DNA of 64,000 nucleotides from Morinoia aosen (Eukaryota > Arthropoda > Malacostraca > Amphipoda > Talitridae). Below the pieces are notes generated by a model, which saw only the letters and a program-made list of their open reading frames with translations, did no database searches and was not told where the DNA came from. The position numbers and the translations under genes were made by a program. The DNA is taken from assembly GCA_030386875.1 (NCBI GenBank), contig CM059567.1, positions 85,243,130 to 85,307,129 of the forward strand, in the 5' to 3' direction. This document shows positions 33,601-48,000 of the stretch, one piece after another (the stretch's first letter is position 1; each line of letters begins with the position of its first letter).

Positions 33601-36600
33601 CCAATTTTGTTATTTTGTATCTGAGGCTGATAATGATTGTATTGAGAATATTTACCTTATTTATTTCGATTCCGGATATTTTCTACTCAGAGTCGATGTT
33701 TTCCCACTTATAAAAAAAAATTCTCAGCGGAAAAATTATACGCCAACCAAAAAATTACACTCTTTAATGAACTCTTATGGATTATTTTAGGGCCTTTGTT
33801 CTTAAACATCCCATCTAAAAATTATTCATCAGGTAATTTTCTTTGCGGACTGTTAAAAAAAACTGTTAAAACAGACTGTTAAAAACAGTTTAAGTCTGGT
33901 TAGGTCATATCTCAACTCATACAACAATTTAAGACCAAATTTATACTTGGCTTCCAACTGCTAAAGCAGTTTCCCTTATCTACTAAATGTTTTTGTCGAA
34001 ATTGTGGTAAATACATATGCACCCGCAAATACATTTTAAAATACGTGCTAAAAATATAAGACAAAAACTTATTTTCATGCTTCCAATGTAGATTTACCAC
34101 CGTTGGTTGCGAAAAAAAATGCTAGAGAGATATAAAAATACATGTACAAAATAGCGCTCCATATAGGTACAGTAAGTTAGAAGTGTTTCCTTCATGTTTC
34201 CAATTAGTCAGGTAACGCGTCTTGTCCACCAATGCGTTGAAATATCATTCATTTCCTCCAAAGCGACTTACCAAACAGCTTTAACTAAAATTCAAGGAAG
34301 AGCGTGAACAAAGGGACTGCAGTGAATTTCAGTACACAGAAGCAAACTCCTAATTGAATTGCAGGGGATCTGGCGGTGTTACAATTGTTTTGGTAAACCT
34401 GTAGTGTAAAACATACCAAATGTTACTGCCAGATATCTGATTTAAATGTGGTGAGTAATTTAAATGAATATTGTATCGTTATATTCGATAGAGCAATAAA
34501 TTTCCAGACATAATGGAAGCGTTAAAATATTATTAGAACCAAAACAATCATGTGAAAGTGAAAACTTTCACTATAAATACAAATATAATAAATTGCAAGT
34601 TTAATCGCAGAACTAATGACTACCAAAATTGATTAAAATCTTCAAAGTCAAGAAGATCTTAGAATTTTAAAAATGTAGTTCCAACATTCAAATTTATAGT
34701 CAGAATTTGAGGCATTACTGATAATGAAAAGGGCCCACAATTGCTATACAACAGAATTCAAAACGCCTGAGACATGCAAATTTAAAAGATATTTGTGTTA
34801 ACATGTTTGCAGTGGGACAACATAGATATTATTAAGAATTTTAATTTGTGATAACGGAAACAGATGAAACCTGTGAAAAATTTGATGAAAATTCATGTTC
34901 GTTGTATTCTGAAATGATTCCAAATAATAATACATCGATTCCTGTATTTCAGTCGGTCGAAAGCTGAATAAGCTCGTCAAAACTTGCTATGGTTTTTGTG
35001 AACAGGAATAGTTATAAAAAGCTCTTTTGATGTTGGGTATCACTCTTTGGACTCAGAACACACAGCTCTGTTCATGGAACGAGTGAATAATATTTAAGAC
35101 GTTTCCTGCGAAGTGACCAACCGGTGATCACTAAGGTGATTTTCATAGTGCTGCTGACCCACCTGCAGTCACTAACTCATTTTTTAGTAATACCTAATAC
35201 AAGCTAAATGAAGACCTGACCCAGTTAAAGTTTTCTATTTTCAAAGTGGATTACCACAATTAATTAACTTTATTTTGAATTGAATGTTGAACTTCAGTTA
35301 AGCCCATTGCAGTTAACGTATTAAAGCGACCCAGGGAACATGCAGTGCTTATTTCCATGAAATTGAATTCAAGGGTTCATTTTGCATATCGCGGGAATGC
35401 TGTGTTTCTGCATCAAAAATTGAGAGCATCACGGACAAATGAACAGCGAAGAGTAATATATTCTCAAGGTTTATAAATGAGTGAAAAAATAAATGAATAA
35501 TCCAATGATTAAATCTAGCAATTAAAATTTATAGGTAAATTCGAAGCAACTGTGCAACAATATTGGAGGGAAGATTCTGTACAAATAAGTGCAATTCATA
35601 CATTGGTGAATTTCAACATAATTTTTTTCGAAGGGGAATTATTTCACACTTTCATTTTCTGTTTCATTTCTCAAAATAAAATAATCTACGGAAAAATGAT
35701 ATTGCTACTGATTCACTAAGAAAGCATGGTGTACATTTTCTCTAAACGTTTTTTCTCATTTTATTGGAGACTATCCCTTATAATATCGTACTATTGGGTA
35801 CCATTTTCGAGATCATATGGCGCTCGATAAATTTCAGTTTCCTTGAATTTAATAAGTATGATGTAGTAAGATGAACTAGTAAAGCGAATCAACAGAACAC
35901 TATTTGAGATTAAAATTAATGAATTATTCTTTCCTATATACTTCTTCTCATCTACGAATTTATTGCGTCTTGTAATTGTGGTTTCGCATTTATACCATCA
36001 AATCAATTGGGAAGCGTCAAAATGAAGTATTACCAGAATGGTCGGTTGATATATGAAACAACGGTTGAATTTATGGTAAAAGAATAGCGTTTAAAATCAG
36101 CGGGCTTTATAATATCCCATCCACCATCTATCCCATATCTATCTCTTCATTTGAGTTGATACTGAAGTCGTAAGAGATACAGAGCTAAAGACGGTCCTAG
36201 ACTTGGTCTTCACTGAACTTCATCTATTTTTCGCATTTCCGCAATTCCATACTACCCTGAAAACTTTACGTAGGTTCTAAAAATAATTCATCATGAAAGT
36301 TGTTACAATCCTGTTAGTTACTTCATTACACTTCCGTTAAGAAGTAGAAATTTACGGAGTAGAAATTCTGCAGAAATTAATCAGTAAGATATCATGAGGT
36401 AAAAACTTGCGAATGAAATTCCATAATAGGTTGATGATTGTGGCTCACAGGTAGGCACGTGTTCTAATAGAAAGCAGTTTGATCAGAGAAGTGAAAGAGA
36501 ATGAAAACGTAAGTCTTCTAAATCTAACGAAATTTACCTCAAACATTTTAGATCACGAGTTAAATTTAACTTAATGGGAGAAACGAAAAATCGCATGCCA

Positions 36601-37280
36601 AAAGAAAACGAAACAGAAATGGAAAATTCGCATTCTTTAGTTCGTTAGAAATGTTAGGATGATTACAAAACTTTCTTTGAATTTGTTCAAGCGCATAACT
36701 CATTGACTTCTATTCTTTTTAAATATCCGTGAAAATGAACTAAAAAATCATTATTTCAAATGTTTTTCAAGAAACCGAGGCCTAAATCAAAAAATATACA
36801 CGAGTAAAATGTGTTCCTATACAAAAAATACATGTACAGGCCAAATTTCAGACTAATCGGACCGAAATTTAAAAACCGCTGGGTGGTTTTCCTTAAGAAA
36901 AACTACGTGTTTCAAGAAAATGGCAATGGCAATATTTCGTTCATCGAAATAAATAGACCCAGAAGCGTATGACGTATAAACATATTAGGTGTGTGCATCG
37001 ACTAGATAACTGCGGAAAGAAGTAGATGTGTAATTAAGAAGTGACCAGCTACAATTTGATTCATTCGATTCATAAAGAGTGAATTTTTTCGAACATCCAG
37101 CTGATATTAGGTTTATACTCACAAGTGAAACTAGTATTACAAATTACGACGGAGGGAAGATCTTCGTTTGAGTGCAATCCGTGCTACAGAGATGGAATGG
37201 GGTGGTATGCAGAATAGAGAAGCACCAATGTAAGAAGAACAGAAAGGAAAATAGAAATGCGGCTTATTTCCAGTAAATAT
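30648..37280. other. no supported gene
   Basis: Mostly AT-rich. At about 31,900-32,280 a stop-interrupted plus frame looks protein-like (HQPLGALIEFGVTTAV near 32,160) and may be an old pseudogene, but I cannot name it. TATAAAAG at 32,099 lies inside it. Short tandem phrases occur at 32,813-32,845 and 33,848-33,890. Confidence 0.4.
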
Positions 37281-37342
37281 GATACAAAAGACATCATTGG
37301 CTTTTAAAATATCTTAAAGTAAGGATCCTTAGTTGATACACA
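37281..37342. repeat. dispersed repeat, copy A
   Basis: Shares TACAAAAG, ATCATTGG, TTTTAAAATATCTTAAAGT and GATACAC in the same order and orientation with 38,674-38,735. It overlaps the end of the minus-strand frame at 37,304. Confidence 0.7.
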
Positions 37343-37483
37343 CGCAAAATACCCAAGTGGAACGATTTCGTGCTTAGGCGTAGCCAGGTCGCTGTATTTG
37401 ACGCTAGTGACATCGCTACAGCTAGTATACTTAGACCGGAAAATTGCACAGTTATGATCTTCGGCCCCACTCGTAATACAGGG
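37304..37483 (-). CDS. candidate C-terminal coding fragment, 59 codons
   Basis: The minus-strand frame runs from just after a TAA (37,486-37,484) to TAA at 37,306-37,304. It reads CITSGAEDHNCAIFRSK, then SVKYSDLATPKHEIV and GYFACVSTKDPYFKIF. The composition is convincingly protein-like. Copy B of the adjoining repeat (38,674) preserves a decayed version of the last residues (NFKIF, then a stop), so the 3' end of this gene or element is duplicated 1.4 kb away. That suggests a repeat family such as a retroelement 3' end. No catalytic motif is present to name it. Confidence 0.35.
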   Translation of the reverse strand, partial: PCITSGAEDHNCAIFRSKYTSCSDVTSVKYSDLATPKHEIVPLGYFACVSTKDPYFKIF

Positions 37484-38673
37484 TTATACGCGCTGTCTTC
37501 TTTCAATTTAATACTTATCATTGAGTTTCCTTACAAATTTGACTAGAAAAATGGCACCTTCTGTATTCTTTCAGCTTACTCCGGTAATCAGTATAGATCT
37601 GGAAATAAAGCGCTTTGAATGACTTATGTTCAGAAAATCTAAAAAAAACAGTTCGTCACAGTCCTTGCAGTTTTTACGAGAATGATGCAATCTATTTCTC
37701 ATGTGTGAAGTGCTGGCTCAATTCTTTTCCGTATGTGTGAATGGGATAGTTTCATTTGTTGGATCTCCATTCATTTAGAAGGTAAATGCTACTCTCGCTG
37801 CGTTCAATAATTATAATTATTTTTACACACATGACATGGGGACGCAATTTTTTTATTGATTATCAATTTCCAGGATGATTTGAAAAAGTGACTTAGAGTT
37901 TAGTTTACGTGGGCATAGTGCGATAAATCGTTTCAGCTGTTCGACAGGATACATATATATAAGTTTTCTATTTCGTTATAGTACTCGATAAAACTCACAA
38001 CATTTAACAGTATGACCAGTTATTATTCAATTTTGAAAGAGTGCAACTAATTGCTAATTGTGGGGAAATTCTGACAGTTATATGCCATATGTGTGCATAG
38101 TTCGACGAGTGAAAAAGTGCGCTGTCCTGTAGTTAAGGGAATGAAATTTTTCAGCTTATTTTCGAGCTCTCTTGAAAAGAGGGTTTTAAATTTACTCGGT
38201 TGACAAATTTTTACTCCCATACGCATCTTTTTGAACAGAAGTGAATTTTCATGCGTTGGAACGCAGTCCTGACAGTGCCCGACGCTGGTTTTCAAAAGTT
38301 GTCATTTCAAGGCTGGGTTGTCGATAAGGGACTTTTCCAGCTCTGTCATCCTGCTAGTAGAACTTTGTCTCAGAAGTGAACATTCTTTCATCGGTGAAAA
38401 TGATATCTTATGAGCGCAACTTCATTGTTTGCTGAGAGGAACTTTCGCCCCAGCCAGCGATTTTTCGTTTGACTGTGGACAAGTTGACGAATTTACGTGT
38501 TGAGTACTGACGTTTTTTGTTTCAGTTTTCTAATGAACTTTTCCACTCATATTTATTTTTCTTGCCTGATTTCACTATGAGCTCATTGGGTTTTGTCTGA
38601 TTAATACCTTGACGGCTTTGAAAATCTTTTGGAGAGAAAAAAAAAAAACAAACACTTTATTTTTATTAGAAAT
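37484..38673. other. no supported gene
   Basis: AT-rich sequence between the two repeat copies. No domain is recognised. Confidence 0.4.
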
Positions 38674-38735
38674 GGTACAAAAGTACCATCATTGGTTTTA
38701 AAATATCTTAAAGTTAATTCACTATGGTGATACAC
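38674..38735. repeat. dispersed repeat, copy B
   Basis: Second copy of the repeat at 37,281. On the minus strand it continues into AATAAAAATAAAG (near 38,655-38,667), which looks like a poly(A) signal. An A-run on the plus strand follows at 38,638-38,649. Confidence 0.65.
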
Positions 38736-41700
38736 TCACACGAGTATTGTAATACCCATGTCACTAGTCGAAAAGAAATAATTGAGGGCAATGTACTCCT
38801 AATCTTGCTTAATCTACATTTGATGATACATGTAATGATAATTATAAGAGATAACACAATTTCATGGACGATGCATTTTCATTCGATTTTTGACAGTTTA
38901 CACTTACATAACACTTATGACAGTTTACATATACAAAACATAAAACTTCGCAATTCTTGACGCCAGTAAATAATATATGAATCCTTGTTTCGGCTGATGT
39001 TCAAAAAATTTCATGTTAAGGAAGCATGAAAAAATATATATATATATATAGAAGTGACTACTTATTAAATAATTATTGATAATTTAGAGTGATGACTTCG
39101 CGAATGATCTTTGGTGGTGACAAGTCCATCTAACCGAAGCAAAGTGAGAGAAACCGTAAATTTTGGGCCTTTGGCAACCTCCCAATTTCTGCAAATATCT
39201 CACCTGTGTAAAATAATTCAGCAATATTTGCACTTCATTGTTAATTTCACAGAACACTCGGAACAATAGACGGTTACCGTAGAGTATGATAATCAGATAT
39301 GTGATAACACTGTTTGTAATTTTTTTTAACAGGAAAGCAATTTTGCAAAAATTTTAATGTGGTAATATTTGGCATACGAACTTATATTTTTTTCACACGA
39401 CCAAGTAATTCCTATTTTAGATGCTGTTTTATTTGGCGAAGTAAAAAAAGAAATGTATACAGTTTCAACGCGAGGAAGTACATTTACTACATTCTTAATG
39501 TACTCTTTCCTTTCGAAATTAGTGGCAAAAAGAACACCTATTCCTAACGGCAAGAAGCTAAAGTTGTATGAGTATTGTAAATTAATATTCCGAAGACGCC
39601 CAGACTGACAATCAATGGATAAAAAGACCTCTGGACCGAGATATCCAAAGCGACTTTTTACTTTTTACCAAATATTAACCTTTCTCCGCTTTACAACCAC
39701 GGCTCATAAAATAAAACTTCTACGTACTGATGGTCTTTGAGACACGTTAAGACGTTTCTCAAATATTTTACATACGTATAATTTTTCGTCATAATTTAAT
39801 TTGCGGATATTTTGTTTCTTTCTATCTCTGTTTATTCACGAAAACGAGCTTATAAATTATGTCTTTATACCTAGACTTTATTTTGAGTTCATACCGAGCA
39901 AAAATTAAAATGCCAGAAGAATATATCGACTGCAGAATCAATAAGCATGTAAACCATTTACTGACTACAGGTCGGTAACGCTGACTTCTCTTATTCGAGC
40001 AAAAGATTTTTCCTTTAAGAAACAAATGTGAATGTGGTCCTCTCTTCGGAATTCCATCTTCCACGCGGTCTTTTCCGCTGCACAAAGTTTGCAGATTGCT
40101 GCGAGGGATTCATGTCGACGCCCAGCAGGAAACTGTTCGACAAAGAGAATCCAACAAAGCGAATTCGGAGAAAAAGTTAGCCTACGCAGGTCCTGCCACC
40201 TATAGTGTAGGGCATAAAGGAAAAGATACCAGTATCTAAAAGATCTGTGCCCGGAAACTTTTCTCTAAAGATCTGGGATTGAAAGCTCAGTCAAGGTGTT
40301 TTACATAGAGAAACACATTTTGATACTAGGATGTCTCTGACAATGGTCAGTGCAATGAAGAGAAACCTGGTCCTTACAATAAGAAACCTAGTCCTTATAT
40401 TGGCATTGTTTACCACTCTCTGCAGACTGGTGCGTGACAGTGAGGATAGATGGGACGAGGGTGGGAGGGTTACAGGAAGCTAAGGAGAAAGCTGGAGGAA
40501 GTATTGCAGCCTGATGCTGACGTCATGCAGACTTTATTGGATCCATGAAAGGCCAATGCGCACGGAGCAGCAATATTAGATTTGTTTTGTAACGTGAAAA
40601 TATATTTTCATTTGTGGCTTGTATCAGCTTGATGGCAATTTACAAATCATATTCTAGTTGAGACATGTTTTCCGATATTTCAAAAATTTCCAGAATCCAA
40701 TATCAAACATTTTAGCGCGAGTGATGATTTTTTGGTCGGTAAAATTGGCGTAAAATGTGTGTTATTGATACTTGAACTTCCTCGTCGGCTTCTAAACTAC
40801 TGTCTTTGATTTTCTGTTAGGTATTCCTCATTTTGAGGTGCTGGCTTCTACGTTGTAAAATTTAGAAAAAGTCATCGAAAGTAAAAAAAGATTATGATGA
40901 AAAACAAAAAGAAGACAATGTAAGCACCTTTTCTGCTACATTCTTCGGCCGAAACTACATCTGTCACTATTGAAACTTTAGACTTAAGAAGTTTATGCGC
41001 CAGAGATCGTGAAATAAATTTACAGCAAAATATTTTTGATTGTAAACCTGACTTCGACATGCAGTCAAAAACACAACTTTTTGTATTAGGCATACGACTC
41101 TGCAGCATTGCAGCTCATGTGAACTGTACTCATTTCTGATCGCTCTCTTCCAGTGATAACCATATACGTGGCTTCATAATATACTAGATCGTCATGATAC
41201 ATCTCTACTGAATTAAATCATTCGCTGAGATCGAACGATCCTTTATTAATAACTTCTTTTATGTCTGGCTTATAGGGGTCAATTAAAGCTAATATTTGAT
41301 TGCTTAGCGAGCTGGTGAGCTCATTTCTAGATTGCGACATTTGTAAATTCAGAGTGCTCTCGGGTAATCATTATAGGTGTAGGTAATGAGATCCTGCTTT
41401 CATAAGCCTCACCTCTTTTTTGCCGTATGTGGCTCTGTGAATTTACTTTGCTTACATTGATGAGACTTGTAACGAAAGATGACTTCTGCAGCACTTTACG
41501 CTGTCCAGTTATAGTATACTACCTTTGTACACCGTTAAGGGTTTCTGTTTATTACATTAATTCTTTCCGTTTTCTTAGCAAATTTTATTAGCTTAAAACC
41601 ATTTTAATATCACTCCTGCCATCAATGAACGTGCCGTAAAATATGATGAATGTATACCTTTGACTTCTGGTATAGTTTAGAAAAATGGTCGCTAATTTGT

Positions 41701-41883
41701 TCGGCTTTTCCTAAAGAACCAAAAATTATATGCGATGGACAATTTAAATGAAATTATTGATATAGAGGCTAATTTACTTCTCAGTAAGATAGACAAATCG
41801 CCCGTGAGTATTCATAACATCTAGCAAGTTTTTATGAACTGTAAATTGGGCTACAACTAGCCAGTGAGGGGAAAAGTAGATAA
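38736..41883. other. no supported gene
   Basis: A (TA)n tract at 39,034-39,050. A GC-richer patch at 40,320-40,560 includes a two-unit repeat of AGAAACCTGGTCCTTA-like sequence and short open frames, with no family likeness. The rest is AT-rich spacer. Confidence 0.45.
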
Positions 41884-42065
41884 ATGTCGGATAAATGCAC
41901 ACTGTCAGGAATACCGAACTCGATGCCATCCAAAAATAGCTCAAACGGGAAAAACATATCCAACTCCATGAGAATCATCATGGAGTTGGATATGTTTTTC
42001 CCGTTTGAGCTATTTTTGGATGGCATCGAGTTCGGTATTCCTGACAGCGTGCATTTATCCGACAT
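41884..42065. repeat. 182-bp near-perfect hairpin (88-bp arms, 6-nt loop)
   Basis: Arm 41,884-41,971 is the reverse complement of 41,978-42,065 with one mismatch (A against C), separated by GAATCA. Because of the symmetry the same open frame, starting MSDKCTLSGIPNSM, is read on both strands, so those frames are not evidence of a protein. Transcribed from either strand it would form a long double-stranded RNA stem. It could be a hairpin siRNA locus, the centre of a foldback element, or a snap-back assembly artefact. Confidence 0.95.
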
Positions 42066-45000
42066 GACATCAATATTTGCTCAAATGTATAGAAGGTGTG
42101 AAATTTAGCAAGAACGAAATTAAAGTATTTGCTTTAATTAAATTATTTTTACATGCATCAAAAAGAATGCTTGAGCTCAAGTTTTACTGGGAAGCGTCTT
42201 AGAGTCATGCTTTTGTGCAACGAAGAATTAAAATACAGTGCTGTCTAATTAAGTTACCAGTTTCTGTGCGCACACGAGCTTTTGACTCGTGAGGTGCTTT
42301 AGATACAGACGATGTCCGTTTCAACTTGAACTAATTTCAACTGCGACTCAGAGTTGTCTCAGAGTTGAATCCATACAATAACAGAATTTAGTCTACAGTG
42401 TTTCTGGCATTCATGAATGAAAAATGATGAAGAGAGTTCTTATTTTCTGTTTAAAGTTCTAAAAAAATTTTCTCCTTGCACAATTTTTATGTGCAGTCGC
42501 ATCATCGATTTAATTGAGTATATAACAAAACAAGGTTGTCTCTGACCCGTGAACTTTTTTTTCCCAGGACATCCATTCTTAACCTTTCCTCCATCATTGT
42601 CATGGCTTTGTGTATTTCTCCATATACCCTCAACTTTCGAACAAAACACACGCACACTTTCTTTGCATTCTCTCTCTCTCTCTCTCTCTCTCATCCTACA
42701 ATATTAAATTTAATTGAAATATTTTTAAATTATCAGGTACTTCAATTACTTGCCCCCGACTGTTTAAATTTTGGTGACCGAGGGTCGCAGGTATAACAGT
42801 ATGTAAGTACCAACCGTGAAAAATCGTCCTGAGTATCAGAAAATAAGACACGTGTTTTTTTAAAGAAGCCGTAAAAATTTCTCTAAAGTCAACTGCAACG
42901 AGCACATTCTGTTGACTGGTTGCATGTAGTACGTGGTACTTCACTCTTGTGTGCTCATTGTCTGGACATGGCATTCATGAACAGCATTAATTTTATTTAG
43001 CAGTTATTTCTGCGCTTCAACACGCAACCCACATAAAAAGATCACTTTTCAATGATTGGACATCAAATTCAACTCATTGTGTTATGTACTACTCATATTA
43101 TACTGTGCAAGTTACATTAGTATAATGCATGAGTTAAATTAAAACTTCGATGTACGGTAAACATACTTTACTTTATCTGCGCGTCTGGAATCCATACTCC
43201 TATTTTAATGGCGTTTAACTTCAGATTAAAAATGGGCTAATTTATTGTTGATACGCATGATTGCATCTGGAATAATCGTTTAACGCACTTTCTAAGACAT
43301 AGAAGCTTTATAGCTAAATGCTCATAATTCAAATTTGCCCTCACTTTGCATTATGAACCTCAAATTTTGGCGCACAAAACTCAAGTTAAGTATAAAAGTT
43401 CTATGAAAATTTCCTCAGGGTAAAACCTGACATTATTTTCTACCACAGTGGTTTATCTTGTACCTTAATATCAAATTATATCGTCCATTCAAATCAAAGG
43501 CTGTAACGAACAAGTCGTGAGATTCAAGGCTAGCTAATGACTATGAATGCTTCCATTAGTGCAATGAAGGTGCACTTTACGATCATTCAATCTGATTAAG
43601 CCGTAATTTGCCACACTCAAGTTCAGTCTGAACTCTTTTCCTCTTAATAGTATATGAAGTCATTCTTAACTTAAGTTTATTCTGGCCTAACGAAGGTTTC
43701 TAGGTCTTATACAAGGCAAGTCCTTCGAATTCATGCGCAACTTTTTTTGATGGTATATAGAGCCAACAGTATATTGCTGAAATAATTTTGCAATTCCGAG
43801 ATAGACGTCGTTCACATCATTCAAGGTTAAACCCAACATCCTTAAAAATACTGATTCTTACGGATACAGACTAAATTCCCAAAGCTTTCAGGTGAAATAT
43901 ATGCTGTTCTTTTCTCGTAGTGGATTTTGACCAATGATTGAGTAGCAATGCTTCAGCGCGAAAAAAATTTCGAATGAATTTCATTTTTGAATACTATGAA
44001 GCGCTATTTTCTTCATTCAAAGTATTAGCGCAAACGAGAATCATTACTTCAATGGATGCTGCCGAGACATAGGCACTCATATTTTGCAAAATTTGTGTAA
44101 TTCATACGACTTTAACGTCACACGAAACTCGTGCAATGCGCGCAACAAACTCTAGTATTTTTCTCGTAGCTGAGAGTCTTGCATGGTCTTTATGGCAGTT
44201 TGAAAAGCAGCAGAAACTGCTCCGTTATGAATTTATGTTCTTAAGCTGGCATTTTTAAATGAAAAAATATTTTTAGATGAACACGGCTGTACAATCTGCT
44301 GAAACATATAATTACGAGAGGTTTAATTTGCACGAAAAAAAACATTCTGGAAGTTTCATCGTGACTTTCAACAATGATTGTCTGATTTGTACAAGTTGTC
44401 TAATCGTGTATGTATCGATCAAAAGAATAGTTATTAAAATTGAGGATTCAGGGGATCGTTAAATGACTGTACTTTCTTAATCTTACTTGGGTCCAAAAAA
44501 ATTAATTTTCACATAATATATCACCTGTTGAAGCATGAAAAGTATTTCGGCCAGTGAAAACAAGCATTTGAGGAAAAGTTTTCGCTTATGATTACTGATT
44601 AGATAATCCAATTTTTAAAATTAAACTCGTTCAATGAATCAATATTAAGAGGTGGTCTAAGTTTTAAACAACGTTTGTTTCCTAATGAACAGTTTCAGAG
44701 CATCACTTTAGAAATTGCTAATAGCAGCGTGAAATGGTAGCGTAACAAATCCCGAGTAACAGTACTTTTTAACACAAATTCCATTATCTCTGTTGGAAAT
44801 ATAGGCATCACTTATTGCAGTCTGTGCTGCACTAAACAAACAGCTCAATGAACAGTTAATTAAGAGAATTCTGAACGTGCTTCGTCAGTCAAAATTTCAA
44901 AATGAGTGTGTCAAATTGTTGCGTTTCATCATGGACATCTCATTACTGCCCACAGCCGAGTTTTGAAGTGGTCAGCGTGCAAATTCATGGTAAGTCCCAT

Positions 45001-48000
45001 TCTTAATTATTTGCGTATTCATAACAAAAACTGGCGCCAAGCGCAAATCAGATGCCTGATTAAATTTCGCGGAAAAACGCAGAAAAGACTTTGCACTAAT
45101 GATAGACGTCGTTACGTGGAAATTATATACATACTTCGCGGAAAAACGTATCTGCATGACGAATCGTTAAATCGTAGAATACTCGTGTTGTGTACCATTA
45201 CCTCAATCATGTACCGACAGAATGCTGAATTTTGAGTTAATTTCTATTTCTACGAAATATATTATAGCTGGAGCAGAATTCTGTGAGATTCTACTGGTTT
45301 GTTCATTGGTCTGGGTCTCGAGACAGCAAATGTTCCGATAAAATCTAGCATAGTAATAACAACAGGCAACAGAATTTTGCCGAATCAGACAGTCAAATAT
45401 TCTCTCTCAAATTCAGCATCGCCATACAATTTTGCATCAGTTAGTGATCTTACCGTGGAGAATCACACCATTTATGATTGAGAAACATTTTAAAGGAAAA
45501 AGGAAAACTGAAAAGTCTTTCCGTCTGTTCTACATTCAGGACCATTTAAACATAAGACTGTGAATTTTTAGATCTGCTGCTGCTGCTGACGTCCGCAAAA
45601 GTGAAGCCCTCGACAAAAACCCTCACTCGTAAAATTACCATCCAGCGAGGGATTTCTCTTGTAAAAAGTTCGTTTTCATTTTGTGGCACATTTTTGAACA
45701 GGATTTCTATATGCAACACCAGACAGAGCGCTTTCGCATTCTACGCATAGAAGCCCTGCTATGCCGCGGCTTGCGTGTAAAAATGAATTAAATTAGCTGG
45801 TAGCGGCGCAGCATGGCGGCATTAGCAGCAGCTGCCAGCTGCAATATTTACGCTCTACTACATGAAAATCGCAGTAAAAATAATCATGGAATGTAATCAC
45901 GAAGAGGGTGCGAGAACGACGCCAGGCTGAATGATATTACTCCTAATACGTTTGTCCTTTTTCCTTTGCAAATTTAACTTTTAATGAAAGCCGTTTATTG
46001 GCTGTTGTTGTTCAGGCTATTCAATTCTTACTGACCATGCAACTGTGAAATTTGTAAGGTTTCGTATTGAGATCTTTATGGTGGTTCAAAATGAGTAAAT
46101 TTGTTTTGGTTTTTACTTCCGACAAACAAAGTTGGCGTGCGAAGCTAAAGTTAGATGAAGTATAAAATCAACATAAAAAACAAAAAATTACATTATTTTA
46201 TTCTACTATGAAGTTTGAAATGCATGGGAGGTAACTCAGTTATGTTTTTTTTTAATTTTCTTCAGCTACCGAGTGGGTAGTAATCAATTCATTAAACGTC
46301 TGAAATAAAAAAAAAAACATTGATCCTTCATTGATCCTGACTATGGAAGAATAGGTATTGTGTGAAATATGTTCAGCAACATATAGATGCGCTTCACGAA
46401 GCATCAAATCATAATTAACTATTTCTCTTCTAGGTTGGTCACAATGAATGCCCTCTTTATTGTTTTTGTTTTTTTTAACACGTTTTGTCCGTTTTGCTAG
46501 GCACATTTCGATTTTTATGCCGCGATTTAATGGAACTTTTTTATCAAAGGTGGGAGGTGAGTCAACGTGGAATGAAACCAGGAATTTAATTAATTTCATG
46601 GTAGTGAAGCGAGAACAAATCAGCATTTTTACAGTTATCTAAAATACAATTAAAACTGTAAACAGATAATACCTGTCCTCTTTTTATAATGATAAAATTA
46701 TAATCCTGGAGCCACATGATATTCAATATCCTGCAAAAATAAATCCATAACCTGTTAATAATTCTTAGCATGAAATCATCCATAACAAGTTAATTCAGCA
46801 AACTAATTAGAAATCCTGAATGATAAACTTAGGAATCCAAAGGCTGTATAAAGCATGACGCGTAGAATCAAACAATTGTGGAACGTGTACGTGTTGAAGT
46901 TCCTGAAATGCTCCATTCTGTGGTGAAAACTCTATAATACTCGAACTTGTAGAAGGCTTGTGACGAATAGGTTTGTAAGTGAATACGGCACATTTCTTTC
47001 GGCTACTTGAGTTATTTCAAAAGCCTGTAGCAACACTTGATAACCGCAGAAATGTTTCATAAATAGACATCTTGCGAAAAAATCATGACAATGTAATTCT
47101 ATTACGATCATAAGCTCCAAAATCTCATTCACTCTTCCTCTCACTTAAAACTTTAAAACTTATTACTTTTTCACCCATTTTTACCATAACCTTTTGGGTG
47201 TCAGTTGTTGTTACGTATTGTAAAGGCGAATTTTACAAGCAATCTTTAAGGGAAGAATGTGCTATTACTGTCTTGCCGAGATATGTAAATTGCTTGGCTG
47301 TCAGTGCAACGATGAGCAATTGCCTGTCTTAACTGAGATTGCTCAGGGTGGTGAATGTCATCTGCACAAACGTTTGCTACATGTTTCACCTTCTTTCTTT
47401 ATATTTGGCGAGAACAAGTAATTTCAGGATTCATCTCTATCGCGTTCTAGAGATGAAATCAATTTTACCCCTTCACTACTCAACTGAAAGTGGCTGCATG
47501 GTTAGGGCACGTCGCCGTCAACAGCATCCCATTCACGTCGCTGGTAGCTCGGCCTCTGCGCAGCGGTTGCTCGAAATGTTAACTTCACAATTTCAGCTGC
47601 ATCCGCGCAAATACTTCGCTAGAAGCAGCGCTTTTATTACCACGGACCCGACAGCCCGGGCTTCCATTGCACAGTTTGCCCTCATCTGAACTGCGCTACT
47701 TACTGCGCTCATCCATGACATGCAGGCAGCAATAATAGCGTAATCAGCATGTAAAACTCAAACTTAAACTTGCCCTCCAATTTCTTTTTCTTCCTAGCGG
47801 GGACATTGAGGAGCGTCTTGGGCTTAGGTCAAGAGTTATATTTTGATTACTATTGCATATGTATAGTACACACAGCACCACTCCAATTTGTTGGAGACAT
47901 TTCAATTGAGATTTGGCGACTGCTCTGGTTAATGTTAATCGACTAATTATTAACTCCAAATGAAACTTTGAAAACTAATGTAAGACATCGATATCATTAT

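Noticed and set aside
38638..38649. Retrotransposon poly(A) tail on the plus strand
   Set aside because: The A-run is on the strand opposite to the AATAAA-type signals of the neighbouring repeat, so the orientation does not fit a tail of that repeat.
41832..42108. Near-identical open frames on both strands at the hairpin
   Set aside because: The palindrome forces the same translation on both strands, so this is not evidence of a protein.
46252..46626. 124-codon minus-strand frame
   Set aside because: No domain, low-complexity Lys/Asn and Phe runs, and an end in a poly-A/T region. Judged a chance frame.
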